A DNA stretch of 64,000 nucleotides from Novosphingobium sp. IK01 (GCF_033242265.1 NZ_BTFW01000001.1:2345001-2409000); one strand, 5' to 3'; shown: positions 45,697-56,190, counted from the first letter of the stretch. The notes: a model not told the origin generated them from the letters alone. Numbers and translations: made by a program.

Positions 45697-46367
45697 GCCT
45701 CTCCCGCTGGCGTCGGGCAGGCCACCTCAAGCTTGGCAAGGAACGCGGGGAAGCGCGCCAGCAAGGCCTCGTCCCACTCCGCGCTGCTCACCTGCCTGCC
45801 CAGCGCGGCGAGGCTCGTGACGCCGAATTCCTCGATCCCGCAGGGCACGATCCCCCCGAAATGCGAAAGATCGGGCGAGAGATTGACCGAAAAGCCGTGC
45901 ATCGTCACCCAGCGGCGAATGCGCACGCCGATGGCGCCGATCTTGGCCTCGCGCCCGTCGGGCCCGGCACACCAGATGCCGATGCGCCCTTCGGCCCGCC
46001 AGGCTTCCACGCCGAAATCGCCCAGCGTGTCGATCACCCAGCCCTCGACCGCATGGACGAAGCCGCGCACATCACGCGCGCGCTTGCGCAAGTCGAGCAG
46101 GACATAGCCGATCCGCTGGCCCGGCCCATGGTAGGTATAGCGCCCGCCGCGCCCGGCCTCGACCACCTCGAAGCGCGGATCGAGCAGTTCGGCCCGGTCG
46201 GCGCTGGTCCCGGCGGTGTAGACGGGCGGATGCTCCAGCAGCCAGAGCATCTCGGAAGCGGTGCCATCGGCAATGGCGGCATTGCGCTCCGCCATGGCAT
46301 CGAGCGCGGTGCGATAGGGCACCGGCTCGGTCTCGCGGCGGATCTCGATCTGGGGGGTGGCGGTCAT
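45693..46367 (-). CDS. lipB: Octanoyltransferase
   Basis: Transfers octanoyl from ACP to lipoyl domains, the first step of lipoate assembly. 224 residues. Landmarks are [40 protein letters not shown], catalytic Lys region [20 protein letters not shown] and catalytic Cys in [15 protein letters not shown]. The partner lipA is not in the window. Confidence 0.96.
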   Translation of the reverse strand: MTATPQIEIRRETEPVPYRTALDAMAERNAAIADGTASEMLWLLEHPPVYTAGTSADRAELLDPRFEVVEAGRGGRYTYHGPGQRIGYVLLDLRKRARDVRGFVHAVEGWVIDTLGDFGVEAWRAEGRIGIWCAGPDGREAKIGAIGVRIRRWVTMHGFSVNLSPDLSHFGGIVPCGIEEFGVTSLAALGRQVSSAEWDEALLARFPAFLAKLEVACPTPAGEA

Positions 46368-46465
46368 GATGACTTGCGATTTGGCCCTCCGCGCGCTTCA
46401 ACGCAAGGGTTCAACGCAAGAAGGGGCTGCGAGACAGGTGCGTTGCCTGCCCGCATTTGCTAGGG

Positions 46466-46509
46466 CACGATGACAAAAAGCGGGAACCGGTTTTTGTCCA
46501 AAAATCGTG
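46466..46509. repeat. Palindromic intergenic repeat
   Basis: Two nested arm pairs: cacgat (46466-46471) with atcgtg (46504-46509), and gacaaaaa (46472-46479) with tttttgtc (46491-46498), around the core gcgggaaccgg. Sequences of this style, aaaagcgggaaccggttttt flanked by short arms, are frequent intergenic repeats in alphaproteobacteria. Confidence 0.65.
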
Positions 46510-46522
46510 TGACCACAAAGTT

Positions 46523-46565
46523 CTGGAGTGGGAAGGCGTTTCGTGGAAACGCCTTCCCACTCCAG
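46523..46565. repeat. Perfect 20-bp stem hairpin with 3-nt loop
   Basis: ctggagtgggaaggcgtttc is followed by gtg and then the exact reverse complement. It lies 36 bp before the GTG start of the downstream membrane-protein gene. With no T-run it is not a terminator. Confidence 0.8.
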
Positions 46566-46601
46566 AGCACCTGAAAAAGCCAAGATCCTCAAGGAATTTC
46601 C

Positions 46602-47438
46602 GTGACTCGACCCGTGGTTCCCCCGCCTGTCATTCCACCGTTCGACAGCAGCGCCGCCTGGGCAAACGTGACCCGTCTGGTCGCGGCCAATGCCGACGTG
46701 CTGATCGCGATTGCCGGGGTGTTCTTTCTCCTGCCGATGCTGGCCTGGTCGGTCTTCGTGGCGCCGCCGTCGGTTACCGCGCAGATGGACGAACAACAGC
46801 TCGCGCAGGTCTTGCAGGACTATTACACCCACAACCTGCCCTACCTTCTGCCGATCTCGCTGATGCAAATCACCGGCTTCATCACGATGCTGGTGGGCAT
46901 TCTCGACCGCCGCCGCCCGACCGTGGGCGAGGCGCTGCGCAACTGCGCCGCGCGGGTGCCGGCCTATTTCATCTCGCAGATCCTCGTCGGGCTCTTCGCG
47001 TTCACGCTGATGATGGCGGTGGCCGCCGTGCTTGCGGCGCTGCATGTGCCGATGATCGTGGCCGCCGCGGCCGGGATGGTGGCGATGCTCTATCCGATGC
47101 TGCGCACGATCATGGTCGGGCCGGTGCTGGGCGTGGGGCGCACGCACAACCCGCTGATGGCGATCCGCGCCAGCATCGCGCTCACGCGGGGCAATGTGGG
47201 GCGCATCCTCGCGTTTCTCGGGCTGGCCGGGGTGCTCTTTGCCATCGTCTACGGGCTGACGATGATGATCGTCGGGCTCGCTGCGCAGATGCTGCTGGGC
47301 GCGCAGAGCGACATTGCCCGTCTGGTCAGCGATGCGATCTCGGCCCTGCTCTATTCGGCGGGCTACACCTATTTCGTGGTCATGCTGGCCGCGATCCACG
47401 GCCAGCTGACGCGCGACCTTCCCCGCCCGTTCTCCTGA
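46602..47438 (+). CDS. Hypothetical integral membrane protein
   Basis: 278 residues from a GTG with aaggaa 6 nt upstream. Six or so hydrophobic segments: VLIAIAGVFFLLPMLAWSVF, PISLMQITGFITMLVGIL, FISQILVGLFAFTLMMAVAA, PMIVAAAAGMVAMLYPML, ILAFLGLAGVLFAIVYGLTM and YSAGYTYFVVMLAAI. The pattern resembles membrane domains of the glycerophosphoryl-diester-phosphodiesterase-like or YciC-like proteins. No catalytic motif was seen and no specific function can be given. Confidence 0.75.
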   Translation: MTRPVVPPPVIPPFDSSAAWANVTRLVAANADVLIAIAGVFFLLPMLAWSVFVAPPSVTAQMDEQQLAQVLQDYYTHNLPYLLPISLMQITGFITMLVGILDRRRPTVGEALRNCAARVPAYFISQILVGLFAFTLMMAVAAVLAALHVPMIVAAAAGMVAMLYPMLRTIMVGPVLGVGRTHNPLMAIRASIALTRGNVGRILAFLGLAGVLFAIVYGLTMMIVGLAAQMLLGAQSDIARLVSDAISALLYSAGYTYFVVMLAAIHGQLTRDLPRPFS

Positions 47439-47464
47439 TCCTGCCGGCTGATCCCGCCGGACAC

Positions 47465-47493
47465 AAAAAAGGGGCCTTGCGGGCCCCTTTTTT
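47465..47493. terminator. Bidirectional Rho-independent terminator
   Basis: aaaaaaggggcc and ggcccctttttt form a perfect 12-bp arm pair around a 5-nt loop. The A- and T-runs allow termination of both convergent genes. Confidence 0.88.
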
Positions 47494-47518
47494 CATGCGC
47501 GAGCGCTGGATCGGCAGC

Positions 47519-48145
47519 TCAGTCCTTCCAGCCCCACGAGATCACGCAAGGCGGCACGTTGACCGGCTCGAACCCCTTGTCGATGCGGTGGAAATACCGG
47601 CTCATCAGCGCGCGCGCGCGGGCCGTGTACTGATAGACGAGGAAGGCCCCGCCCGGACGCAGCACGCGGTGGGTGGCGGCCATGATCGCCGGCCCCACGC
47701 CTTCGGGCAGGGTGCTGAACGGCAGGCCCGAAAGCACGTAGTCGGCATGGTCGTAGCCATGTTCGCGCACGATCGCCTCGACATCGGCCGCCGACCCGTT
47801 GACCGCGATGAAGCGGCTGTCACCGATGGTGCGCGAGAGGTAGGCGATGAAATCGGGGTTCGTGTCGATCACCAGCAGGCGCGCATCGCGGCGCAGCCGG
47901 TCGAGCACGGGCTGGCAGAACGTGCCGACGCCGGGCCCATATTCAACGAACAGGTCGGTATGCTCCCAGTCGACCTTCGAGAGCACCTTCTCGATGGTAC
48001 GGCGCGACGAAGGCACGATGGCCCCGACCATGACCGGGTTCTTGACGAATCCCTTGAAGAAAATGCCTGCGGGACCGAACATCCGTTCCGCCTTGCGCCG
48101 AACCCGCTGATGCAGAGGAGCACGCGCCGCCTGGGTCGAATTCAT
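47519..48145 (-). CDS. SAM-dependent methyltransferase, phospholipid N-methyltransferase-like
   Basis: 208 residues. The N-terminus is basic (RAPLHQRVRRKAERMFGPAG), followed by GFVKNPVMVGAIVPSSRRTI. SAM motif I is FVEYGPGVGTFCQPVLDRL, then LLVIDTNPDFIAYL and DYVLSGLPFSTLPEGV. This combination is typical of PmtA-type phosphatidylethanolamine N-methyltransferases, which resemble rRNA adenine dimethylases. The substrate assignment is by similarity only. It is convergent with the preceding membrane-protein gene. Confidence 0.8.
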   Translation of the reverse strand: MNSTQAARAPLHQRVRRKAERMFGPAGIFFKGFVKNPVMVGAIVPSSRRTIEKVLSKVDWEHTDLFVEYGPGVGTFCQPVLDRLRRDARLLVIDTNPDFIAYLSRTIGDSRFIAVNGSAADVEAIVREHGYDHADYVLSGLPFSTLPEGVGPAIMAATHRVLRPGGAFLVYQYTARARALMSRYFHRIDKGFEPVNVPPCVISWGWKD

Positions 48146-48294
48146 TGTGGACAGGCATCCCTATCTTCTGAAAGTGAACCGCGCACGTCGCAAATCCGCG
48201 GCCCGAATGCAAGCCTTGCCGCGTCGTTCCGCCGTGTCGAGACGAAACGTTATCTCTCGTCATCGGCTGTTACCGGGATGCTCGGGCCCTGATC

Positions 48295-49245
48295 TCAACC
48301 TGCTTGCGGGGTTTCGGGAACCGGAGTCAGCGCCTTGCCCGTGGCAAACCAGCTGGAAAGATTGTCGATCATGAGTTGGCCCATCGCCTGACGCGTGGCC
48401 TGCGAGCCCGAACCGATGTGCGGCAGGAGCACCACATTGTCCAGGTCCAGCAAGGCGGGCGGCACATGCGGTTCATGGGCAAAAACATCGAGCCCGGCGG
48501 CCAGGATCGTGCCATTGCCCAGCGCCGCCACCAGCGCGTCCTCGTCGATCACGCTGCCGCGCGCCACGTTGACCAGCACGCCCTGCGGGCCCAGCGCGGC
48601 CAGCACGTCGGCATCGACCAGCCCCGCCGTCGCCGCCCCGCCCGGCACGACCACCACCAGCACGTCGACCGCCCCGGCCAGCGCCAGCGCCGAAGGATAC
48701 CACGGATAGGCCACGCCCTCCTGCCGGGTGCGGCCATGATAGGCGATCTCAACGCCGAACCCTTCGAGCCGCCGCGCAACCGCCTTGCCGATCGCGCCCA
48801 GCCCCAGAATGCCGACACGCCGCCCGCGCAATGTGGGCGAGAGCGGGAATGCCTCGCCCTTTGCCCAGAGTCCGGCGCGCAAGTGCCGCTCGGCCTGGGG
48901 CAGGCGGCGGATCGTCGCCAGCAGCAACCCCAGTGTCAGGTCGGCCACTTCCTCGTCGAGAACACCGGGGGTATTGCTCACCACGATCCCGCGCGCGGCG
49001 GCGGCGGCCACATCGATGGCATCATAGCCGACGCCAAAATTGGCGATGAGGCCGAGCGCGGGCAGGCGGTCCATCATCGCGGCGTCCAGCGTGCCGAACA
49101 GCGCATTGGTCGCCATCGCGCGGATCGATCCGGCCACCGCGCCGGGAAAGCCTTCCCACAGGCGGTGGACGGTGAACGCCTGTTCAAGCGCGGCCATGGT
49201 CACGGGCGGAAAAGGCGCGGCGGCCAGGATCGCGGGTTTGCTCAT
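48295..49245 (-). CDS. D-isomer-specific 2-hydroxyacid dehydrogenase (glyoxylate/hydroxypyruvate reductase-like)
   Basis: 316 residues. NAD(P)-binding motif VGILGLGAIGKAVARRLEGF. Catalytic residues lie in VNVARGSVIDEDALV (Arg), GLDVFAHEPHVP (Glu) and VVLLPHIGSGSQATR (His). Substrate-loop sequence IANFGVGYDAIDVAAAAARG is as in GhrB/GyaR-type enzymes. It is likely to reduce glyoxylate or hydroxypyruvate; the exact substrate is not decided. Confidence 0.9.
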   Translation of the reverse strand: MSKPAILAAAPFPPVTMAALEQAFTVHRLWEGFPGAVAGSIRAMATNALFGTLDAAMMDRLPALGLIANFGVGYDAIDVAAAAARGIVVSNTPGVLDEEVADLTLGLLLATIRRLPQAERHLRAGLWAKGEAFPLSPTLRGRRVGILGLGAIGKAVARRLEGFGVEIAYHGRTRQEGVAYPWYPSALALAGAVDVLVVVVPGGAATAGLVDADVLAALGPQGVLVNVARGSVIDEDALVAALGNGTILAAGLDVFAHEPHVPPALLDLDNVVLLPHIGSGSQATRQAMGQLMIDNLSSWFATGKALTPVPETPQAG

Positions 49246-49308
49246 GCCCTTGTCATAGAGCGGCTTTCGCCGGGAATCAGCCCCCTTTCACCGGAGGCGC
49301 CGGCCGTC

Positions 49309-49474
49309 AGAGCCCGACCCAAAAGTCGGGCGGCGGAGGTTTGGCGAGGGATTTTGGGTCATCACAAGGAGGCTGAGAGCCCAGCGATGCTGGAAGCATC
49401 GTGGCGAACAGCCGACGCCGTGGTGGCACAAAAGACCCGCCAAACCGATCCGAAGGACTTTTGGGTCGGGCTCT
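49309..49474. repeat. MITE-like element with 19-bp perfect inverted ends
   Basis: agagcccgacccaaaagtc (49309-49327) and its exact complement (49456-49474) bound a 166-bp segment. The arms continue imperfectly for about 20 bp more (ggtttggcg is shared), and a small central hairpin pairs cgatgct with agcatcg. There is no coding capacity. The right end reaches the stop codon of the DUF2141 gene. Confidence 0.7.
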
Positions 49475-49977
49475 CAGGGATAACGCAGGCGGATATGGGT
49501 CGAAAGGCCGGTTTTCGGCACCGACAGGCGGACCGAATGAAACGCCAGCAGGCTCTCGATCGAACCGGGGTTGCCCGAAAAACCGAAGCCCTCGGCCGGA
49601 AGCCCCATCGGCCCCACGCGGTTCCACGTGCCCGAATTGTCCTCGTCGTGGTAGACGGCCAGCGCATAGACCCCCGTATGGGGCAGGAACAGGCACATCC
49701 GGGTCTTGTCCGCCCGCGCCGGAACCCGTGCGACATAGAGCGAGCCGCCATCGATCAGGAACTTGTGCGGATCGTCGGGATAGACGGTAACCGCGATCAC
49801 GCCCTGATCCGAACGCACCTTGTCGATCGTGATGTCGAGCCAGGTATCGCTGGGCGGCCCGGCACAGGCCGTCGCGGGCTGCCGCACGGCGCTGCCCGCG
49901 GCGAGCGCGGGAACGCTGCCGCCAAGGGCCAGCAGGAGGGCCGGAAACAGGAGCAGGGATCGGATCGAGCGCATCAT
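49474..49977 (-). CDS. DUF2141 domain secreted protein
   Basis: 167 residues with a signal peptide ([20 protein letters not shown], cleaved near ALAAG). The DUF2141 beta-sandwich core reads [20 protein letters not shown], then [40 protein letters not shown] and [20 protein letters not shown]. Exported, function unknown. The second ATG (49974) is equally possible. The stop codon lies at the edge of the MITE-like element. Confidence 0.85.
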   Translation of the reverse strand: MMRSIRSLLLFPALLLALGGSVPALAAGSAVRQPATACAGPPSDTWLDITIDKVRSDQGVIAVTVYPDDPHKFLIDGGSLYVARVPARADKTRMCLFLPHTGVYALAVYHDEDNSGTWNRVGPMGLPAEGFGFSGNPGSIESLLAFHSVRLSVPKTGLSTHIRLRYP

Positions 49978-50345
49978 CCATTTCGATGGCAAGACATGGG
50001 CTTGAGCGCAAGAGGCCAGGCGCCCCGGCATGGCGATGCGCTGCCGGTGTTGCAGGATTACCCGGTCCGTCCCCCGTTTCCTGCCGATTTTCGCCGGTTT
50101 TGCGCCGTTTGAACGCATTCGGAGCAAAGCCCGGCCAATCCGCGCCGAAACCGGACAATGCATGTGGAGAACGGCGAAAACTTTGCTTGTGGAGCCGATT
50201 TGCCGCCGGTAAGCGCCTGAAGGCGCGCCCGCTTGGCGAAGTGCCTGACGCGGGCTATCCTGTTTTTCGAGACCTTGCCCCAGCCCGCTTGGCCGAGCTC
50301 CAAGTCATGCTGTCAGGCCAAGCCCTGTTGCCGAGATTGCCGTCC
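49978..50345. other. Intergenic region between the DUF2141 gene and rpe
   Basis: 368 bp with no convincing gene; extending the rpe frame upstream gives only Arg/Pro-rich translation. It should contain the divergent promoters. In related genomes rsmB often precedes rpe; it is absent here. Confidence 0.5.
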
Positions 50346-51008
50346 ATGTCTGTGCCGCTGATTTCCCCTTCGATCCTCTCCGCCGATTTTGCCCGCCTGG
50401 GCGAGGAAGTGCGCGCGATTGACGCCGCCGGGGCCGACTGGATCCATGTCGACGTGATGGACGGCCACTTCGTCCCCAACATCACGATCGGCCCGATGGT
50501 GGTGAAGGCCCTGCGCCCGCACACCGCCAAGCCGTTCGACGTCCACCTGATGATCTCGCCGGTCGACGCCTATCTGGAGGCTTTCGCCGCCGCCGGGGCC
50601 GATATCATCACCTTCCACCCCGAGGCCGGGCCCCACGCCCACCGCACGGTTCAGGCGATCAAGGCGCTGGGCAAGAAGGCGGGCGTCTCGCTCAACCCGG
50701 CCACCCCGGCCAAGATGCTCGACTACCTGATCGACGACATCGACCTCGTGCTGGTGATGAGCGTCAACCCCGGCTTTGGCGGGCAGAGCTTCATTTCCAG
50801 CCAGCTCCGCAAGATCGAGGCGATCCGCAAGATGATCGACAAGACCGGGCGGGACATCCACCTCGAAGTCGATGGCGGCGTGGATGTGAACACCGCGCGC
50901 CTGTGCGTCGATGCCGGTGCCGATGTGCTGGTTGCCGGAACCGCCACCTTCAAGGGTGGCCCCGATCACTACGCCGCCAATATCGCGGCGCTCAAAAGGA
51001 TAGACTGA
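50346..51008 (+). CDS. rpe: Ribulose-phosphate 3-epimerase
   Basis: Interconverts ribulose 5-phosphate and xylulose 5-phosphate in the pentose phosphate pathway. 220 residues: [72 protein letters not shown] and [14 protein letters not shown]. These carry the metal-binding His and Asp residues and the phosphate loop. The heparinase-like gene begins 4 bp after its stop. Confidence 0.97.
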   Translation: MSVPLISPSILSADFARLGEEVRAIDAAGADWIHVDVMDGHFVPNITIGPMVVKALRPHTAKPFDVHLMISPVDAYLEAFAAAGADIITFHPEAGPHAHRTVQAIKALGKKAGVSLNPATPAKMLDYLIDDIDLVLVMSVNPGFGGQSFISSQLRKIEAIRKMIDKTGRDIHLEVDGGVDVNTARLCVDAGADVLVAGTATFKGGPDHYAANIAALKRID

Positions 51009-51012
51009 CCTC

Positions 51013-53010
51013 GTGAGCGAACCCGGCTTCCCCCTCGCACGCGGCCAAGGCGCTGCCACCGAAGAAGCCGGGAACGCGGCAGCCTCCCCCACTTCCAGAC
51101 CTTCAGGCAAACCCGCTGGGGCCCGCGCCAGAAAGGCCGGGGCTTCCTCCGACGAGAGAAGCCCGGCCCTGCCGCTGGGCCCCGGCCCCTCGCAAGGGGA
51201 AGACGCACTCGTGGGTATCCCCCCGCTCCCTGCCGCCGACGACGACCTGATCCCACTGCGCGCCGAAGTGGTCGAACCCGGACGGGCCCTGGCCCTGGCT
51301 GATTTCTCGCCCCCTGCGGTCAGCACGGGCGAACGGTTCCTGCGCTTTGCCTATCGGCTGGGCCTGCCCTCGGGCGCGATGCAGCCGTTTCGCAAGCGCG
51401 CCCGCCCGCGCCTGACGGCCACCGTCACCAACCCCATTCCCGGCACGGTCGCCGCTGGCAAGGCCTTGCGCGCAGGGCATTTCCTCGTCCACGGAATGAA
51501 GGCGGCGATTGCCGACACCGCCTTTTCGGGCGCGCCGTTGTCCCCGCCGTTCGAACGGATGATCCACGGCTTTGCCTGGCTCCCCGACCTTGAGGCGAGC
51601 GGCGCGCGCGCGCAGGGCGTGCCCGTGGCCGAACGCATCATGGGCATGTGGCTGGCCGCCAATCCCCAGCCCGCCTCGGGCCCGGCCTGGGCCGTGGGCC
51701 ATGTCGGCCATCGCCTGATGGCCTGGCTGGTCCATGCCCCGCTGCTGCTTTCGGGCAACGACAAGAAGTTCCGCAGCCGCGTGCTGTACACCATGGCCGA
51801 GACCGCGCGCTGGCTCGACCGTCACATCGGCCGGGCCGACGACAAGCTGGCCGAAGTGGTCGGCTGGTCGGCGATCACCGCCGCGGGCCTGCTGATGACC
51901 GATGGCCGCGCGCGCCGCCTGTTCGGCGAGGCCGGGCTGATCCGTGCGCTGGGCGATCTGGTAGGCGACGATGGCGGGGTGCTCTCGCGCAGCCCGCTCT
52001 GCCAGATCGAGGCGATTGCCGTGCTGGTGCGGCTCAAGGCCTGCTATGCCGCCGTGCGCAATGATCCCCCGCCCCAGATCGAGACGATCCTCTCGCTGCT
52101 GGTGCCCCCGCTGCTGGCGATGCTCCACGGCGATGGCGCGCTGTCGAGCTGGCAGGGTGCGGGCGCGGTCAATGCCGATTCCATCGCCACGCTGATCAAG
52201 GCCAGCGGCGTGCGCACGCGCCCGTTGCGCGACGCCCGGCAATGGGGCTACCAGCGGGTTCAGGCGGGCAAGTCGCTCCTCCTGCTCGATGCCGCCCCGC
52301 CCCCGGTCGCCCGCCACGCGCGCGATGGCTGCGCCTCGACACTGGCCTTCGAATTCAGTTGCGGGGCCGAACGGCTGATCGTCAATTGCGGCGGCGCGGC
52401 CTTTGCCGGGGGGATGATCCCGCTCGGCCTGGCCCAGGGCCTGCGCGCGACGGGCGCCCATTCGACGCTGACGATCGACGATTGCAACTCCACCGCCGTC
52501 CTTGCCAACGGCAAGCTGGGCAGTGGCGTTTCCGAGGTCGAGGTCGACCGCCGCACCCTGCAAACCGATGGCAGCTATGCCAGCACCGGCGTCGTGCGCG
52601 ACCATACCGCCACCCGGATCGAGGCCAGCCACAACGGCTATGTCAGCCGCTATGGCCTGCTCCACCAGCGCATCCTGATCCTGCGCGACGACGGCACCGA
52701 GCTGCGCGGCGAAGACCTGCTGTTGCCCCAGGGCAAGAAGGGCAAGCCCGGAACGGTCGGTGTTGCCTTGCGCTTCCACCTCGGCCCGCATATCGAGCTG
52801 GCCCAGGGCCAGGACGGCCTTGGCGTTACCCTCGCCCTCCCCGACGGCAGCCTCTGGCAGTTCCGTTCGGGTCGCGAACCGGTCACGATCGAGGAGTCGC
52901 TCTGGGCCGATGGGCAGGGGCGCCCGGTGGGCACGCGCCAGCTCGTCATCACGGCCAACATTCCGCGCAGCGGAGAAAGCTTCTCCTGGCTGCTCAAGAA
53001 GATGAGATAG
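51013..53010 (+). CDS. Heparinase II/III family protein
   Basis: 665 residues from a GTG. The N-terminal 60 residues are low-complexity (Pro/Ala/Arg). An alpha-toroid follows ([55 protein letters not shown]). The C-terminal beta-sandwich has [40 protein letters not shown] and [20 protein letters not shown]. No signal peptide is apparent. This gene between rpe and purH is a conserved alphaproteobacterial arrangement. Its natural uronide substrate is unknown. Confidence 0.87.
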   Translation: MSEPGFPLARGQGAATEEAGNAAASPTSRPSGKPAGARARKAGASSDERSPALPLGPGPSQGEDALVGIPPLPAADDDLIPLRAEVVEPGRALALADFSPPAVSTGERFLRFAYRLGLPSGAMQPFRKRARPRLTATVTNPIPGTVAAGKALRAGHFLVHGMKAAIADTAFSGAPLSPPFERMIHGFAWLPDLEASGARAQGVPVAERIMGMWLAANPQPASGPAWAVGHVGHRLMAWLVHAPLLLSGNDKKFRSRVLYTMAETARWLDRHIGRADDKLAEVVGWSAITAAGLLMTDGRARRLFGEAGLIRALGDLVGDDGGVLSRSPLCQIEAIAVLVRLKACYAAVRNDPPPQIETILSLLVPPLLAMLHGDGALSSWQGAGAVNADSIATLIKASGVRTRPLRDARQWGYQRVQAGKSLLLLDAAPPPVARHARDGCASTLAFEFSCGAERLIVNCGGAAFAGGMIPLGLAQGLRATGAHSTLTIDDCNSTAVLANGKLGSGVSEVEVDRRTLQTDGSYASTGVVRDHTATRIEASHNGYVSRYGLLHQRILILRDDGTELRGEDLLLPQGKKGKPGTVGVALRFHLGPHIELAQGQDGLGVTLALPDGSLWQFRSGREPVTIEESLWADGQGRPVGTRQLVITANIPRSGESFSWLLKKMR

Positions 53011-53021
53011 GAATTTTCAAC

Positions 53022-54611
53022 GTGAGCGATGTGACGATCCGGCGGGCGCTGCTTTCGGTGTCCGACAAGACCGGTCTGGTCGATCTGGGCAAGGCGCTGG
53101 CTGCCCGCAACGTGGAGCTGGTCTCGACCGGCGGCACCGCCAAGGCCCTGCGCGAAGCAGGCCTGGCCGTGAAGGACATTTCGGAGCTGACCGGCTTCCC
53201 CGAAATGATGGATGGCCGCGTCAAGACGCTGCACCCCAAGGTCCACGGCGGGCTTCTGGCCGTGCGCGACAATGCCGATCACGCCGCCAGCATGGCCGAG
53301 CATGAAATCGGCGCGATCGACCTCGTCGTCGTCAACCTCTACCCGTTCGAAGCGACCGTCGCCAAGGGCGCCGAGCGCGACGAAGTGATCGAAAACATCG
53401 ACATCGGCGGCCCCTCGATGGTCCGTTCGGCGGCCAAGAACCACGATTTCGTGACGATCCTGACCGATCCGGCCGACTATGCCACGCTGGCCGAGCAGCT
53501 CGACCAGACCGATGGCGCCACCACCCTGCCCTTCCGCCGCGCGATGGCGGCCAAGGCCTATGCGACGACCGCCGCCTACGACTCGGCGATCGCCACCTGG
53601 TTTGCCACCGTCGATCAGGGCCAGCACTTCCCGCAGACCCTCGCCAGCGCCCACACGCTGGTTTCCACGCTGCGCTATGGCGAGAACCCGCACCAGTCCG
53701 CCGCGCTCTATGTGCCGCGCCGCAGCACGGTCAGCGGCCTGCCCCAGGCCGAGCAGATCCAGGGCAAGGAACTCTCGTACAACAACTACAACGATGCCAA
53801 CGCCGCGCTCGAACTCATCGCCGAATTCGACGGCGAGAAGCCGACGGTGGTGATCGTCAAGCACGCCAACCCCTGCGGCGTGGCAAGCGCGGACACCCTG
53901 CTTCAGGCATGGCAGGATGCCCTCGCCTGTGACAGCGTCTCGGCCTTTGGCGGCATCGTGGCCGTCAACCGCCCGCTCGATGGCCCGACCGCCAATGCGA
54001 TCTGCGAAATCTTCACCGAAGTGGTCGTCGCGCCGGGTGCCGATGATGCCGCCCGCGAAGCCTTCGCCCGCAAGAAGAACCTGCGCCTGCTGCTGATCGA
54101 CAGCCTGCCGGAAGCCAACCGCGCCGGTCTCGTCACCGTGCCGATCGCCGGGGGCCTGCTGGTTCAGGACCGCGACAACGGCGCGATCACGCGCGAGGAC
54201 CTCAAGGTCGTGACCAAGCGCGCGCCCACCGAGCAGGAACTCGAAGATGCCCTGTTCGCCTGGACGGTCGCCAAGCACGTCAAGTCGAACGCCATCGTCT
54301 ATGCCAAGGACGGCGTGACCGCCGGGATCGGCGCTGGCCAGATGAACCGCCGCGACAGCTCGCGCATTGCCGCCGCCAAGGCTCAGGAAGCGGCCCAGAC
54401 CCACGGCTGGAGCGAAGCCCGCACGGTCGGCTCGGCAGTCGCTTCGGACGCCTTCTTCCCGTTTGCCGACGGCCTGATGGCCGCCGTTGAAGCGGGCGCG
54501 ACGATGGTGATCCAGCCCGGCGGCTCGATCCGCGACGAAGACGTGATCAAGGCCGCCGACGAAGCGGGCCTGGCCATGGTCTTCACCGGCATGCGCCACT
54601 TCCGCCACTGA
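53022..54611 (+). CDS. purH: Bifunctional AICAR formyltransferase / IMP cyclohydrolase
   Basis: Catalyses the last two steps of de novo IMP synthesis. 529 residues from a GTG, 11 bp after the heparinase-like gene. The cyclohydrolase domain (1-200) has [35 protein letters not shown] and [20 protein letters not shown]. The transformylase domain has [46 protein letters not shown] and [19 protein letters not shown] strong terminator follows. Confidence 0.97.
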   Translation: MSDVTIRRALLSVSDKTGLVDLGKALAARNVELVSTGGTAKALREAGLAVKDISELTGFPEMMDGRVKTLHPKVHGGLLAVRDNADHAASMAEHEIGAIDLVVVNLYPFEATVAKGAERDEVIENIDIGGPSMVRSAAKNHDFVTILTDPADYATLAEQLDQTDGATTLPFRRAMAAKAYATTAAYDSAIATWFATVDQGQHFPQTLASAHTLVSTLRYGENPHQSAALYVPRRSTVSGLPQAEQIQGKELSYNNYNDANAALELIAEFDGEKPTVVIVKHANPCGVASADTLLQAWQDALACDSVSAFGGIVAVNRPLDGPTANAICEIFTEVVVAPGADDAAREAFARKKNLRLLLIDSLPEANRAGLVTVPIAGGLLVQDRDNGAITREDLKVVTKRAPTEQELEDALFAWTVAKHVKSNAIVYAKDGVTAGIGAGQMNRRDSSRIAAAKAQEAAQTHGWSEARTVGSAVASDAFFPFADGLMAAVEAGATMVIQPGGSIRDEDVIKAADEAGLAMVFTGMRHFRH

Positions 54612-54629
54612 TACCCGGCCTGCCGGACA

Positions 54630-54669
54630 AAAAAGGGGCGATGCACGGGTCCGTGCATCGCCCCTTTTT
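54630..54669. terminator. Bidirectional Rho-independent terminator after purH
   Basis: aaaaaggggcgatgcacgg and its complement form a long stem with a 2-4 nt loop and A- and T-runs on either side. It separates the convergent purH and dehydrogenase genes. Confidence 0.92.
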
Positions 54670-54726
54670 GTGTCAGGATCATCCCTTGGCAAAGGGCCCC
54701 GGCTCAAGGCCGGGGCGCCGCCGACC

Positions 54727-56190
54727 TTACCCCTTCGGCTTGTTCAGGACCGAATCCGGGTTCTCCTGAATCCGCATCTTGCCCATCGGCGGCTGAGGCG
54801 GCGGCACATGATCGGGAATCTGCACAATCGCCGGTGCAGGCTGGGCCCCCGGTGCGGTTACCCGCCAGATCACCCCGCCCACGTCATCGCTGACCAGAAG
54901 CGCGCCATCCTTGGCAAAGGCCACCCAGGTCGGCCGCCCATGAGCCTTGCCATCCTTGGTCAGAAATCCGGTCAAAACCGGCGCAGGCGGCGCGGGCAGA
55001 ACATTGCCATGATCGTCAAAACGAACGAAAACAACATCATAACCAGCCAGCGGACGGCGATTCCACGAACCATGCCGCGCCACGAAGGCGCCATCGGCAA
55101 AGCGCGTCCCCATGATGTTGCCCCCGCGCGCAAAGGCCAGGCCCAGCGGCGCGACATGGGCGCCCAGCCCATATTCGGGCTTGCGCACATATTCCATCAG
55201 GTATTCGGGCATCGGCGCCTGCACGCGCCAGTCGATGTTCTTCTTCCAGTAGACCCAGGGCCAGCCATATTGCGCGCCCAGCGGCACGTTGGAGAGGTAA
55301 TCAGGCACCAGATCGGGCCCGAGCATGTCGCGCTCGTTGACCACGGCCCACAGTTCGCCGGTATGGGGGTTGAAGTCCATGCCATTGGGGTTGCGCATGC
55401 CGCCCGCGAACTGGCGCACCGAATGCTTCACGAAGTCATATTCGAAGATCGAGGCGCGATCGCGCTCGGCCTCGATGCCGTCGTCGGCGATGTTGGAGGC
55501 CGAACCGACCGAAATGTAGAGACGGTTTCCATCCGGGCTCAGCGCCAGATTGCGCGCCCAGTGCATGCCTGCGGGCGGCAGGTCCATCAGCTTGGTCGGC
55601 GTGCCGCGAAGGCTCGTCTGGCCCGGCTCGAACGGCCACGACACGACCCCGTTGTGGTTGGCGACATAGAGCCGCCCCGCGCGCCAGACCATGCCGAACG
55701 GCGAATCGAGCGCCGGATTTTCCATCACGAAACGCTGCGTCGCCGTGCCCTTGCCCACACCGTCGCGCAGCAGCACAATTGTGTTGGGCGAAGGCCCGCC
55801 TGCCCCGGCCTGGTTGAACAGCAGCCCGGCCACGAAACCGACCACCCCGCCCCCGGCGCGATCTCCGGCTGGCGCATTGGTCTGGGCGGTCAACACGTCG
55901 CCATTGGGCAGGACGGTCATCGTGCGCGGATGGTCGAGCCCTTCGGCAAAGCGGGTGACGACGAGGCCCTGCGTGGCCTGCGGCGCCTCGCCCGGCTGCC
56001 AGCCAACCGGCTTGGCAATGCCCACGGTGGGGATCGTCTGGGCCGATGGCTCGGCCAGCTTGGGGTGGGGGCCCGATGTTTCGTCGGTGGTATAGACACC
56101 GGCCGGACCACGGAATGACCATGCCAGAAACGCCACAGCGGCGATCACCAGCAGGCCAATGGCGATGAGGGACTTCTTGAGGGTGCTCAT
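54727..56190 (-). CDS. Sorbosone dehydrogenase / PQQ-type sugar dehydrogenase family protein
   Basis: 487 residues. One N-terminal membrane anchor or signal (KKSLIAIGLLVIAAVAFLAW) precedes a periplasmic six-bladed propeller of the GSDH/sorbosone dehydrogenase family. Landmarks are FAEGLDHPRTMTVLPNGDVL, GMHWARNLALSPDGNRLYIS, FAGGMRNPNGMDFNPHTGEL, NERDMLGPDLVPDYL and HGSWNRRPLAGYDVVFVRF. Members use PQQ to oxidise sugars. The substrate here is unknown and PQQ dependence is inferred. Confidence 0.88.
   Translation of the reverse strand: MSTLKKSLIAIGLLVIAAVAFLAWSFRGPAGVYTTDETSGPHPKLAEPSAQTIPTVGIAKPVGWQPGEAPQATQGLVVTRFAEGLDHPRTMTVLPNGDVLTAQTNAPAGDRAGGGVVGFVAGLLFNQAGAGGPSPNTIVLLRDGVGKGTATQRFVMENPALDSPFGMVWRAGRLYVANHNGVVSWPFEPGQTSLRGTPTKLMDLPPAGMHWARNLALSPDGNRLYISVGSASNIADDGIEAERDRASIFEYDFVKHSVRQFAGGMRNPNGMDFNPHTGELWAVVNERDMLGPDLVPDYLSNVPLGAQYGWPWVYWKKNIDWRVQAPMPEYLMEYVRKPEYGLGAHVAPLGLAFARGGNIMGTRFADGAFVARHGSWNRRPLAGYDVVFVRFDDHGNVLPAPPAPVLTGFLTKDGKAHGRPTWVAFAKDGALLVSDDVGGVIWRVTAPGAQPAPAIVQIPDHVPPPQPPMGKMRIQENPDSVLNKPKG

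Noticed and set aside
49309..49474. CRISPR-like or terminator interpretation of the 19-bp inverted repeat
   Set aside because: Only two copies, in inverted orientation, and separated by 128 bp; no T-run at the arms.
49620..49635. Another parS-like sequence (ggttccacgtgcccga)
   Set aside because: Only the left arm and cacgtg core match; the right arm is unrelated, and the position is explained by DUF2141 coding sequence.
49986..50345. Long N-terminal extension of rpe
   Set aside because: The in-frame upstream translation is Arg/Pro-rich with no homology; the ATG at 50346 gives the standard 220-residue enzyme.
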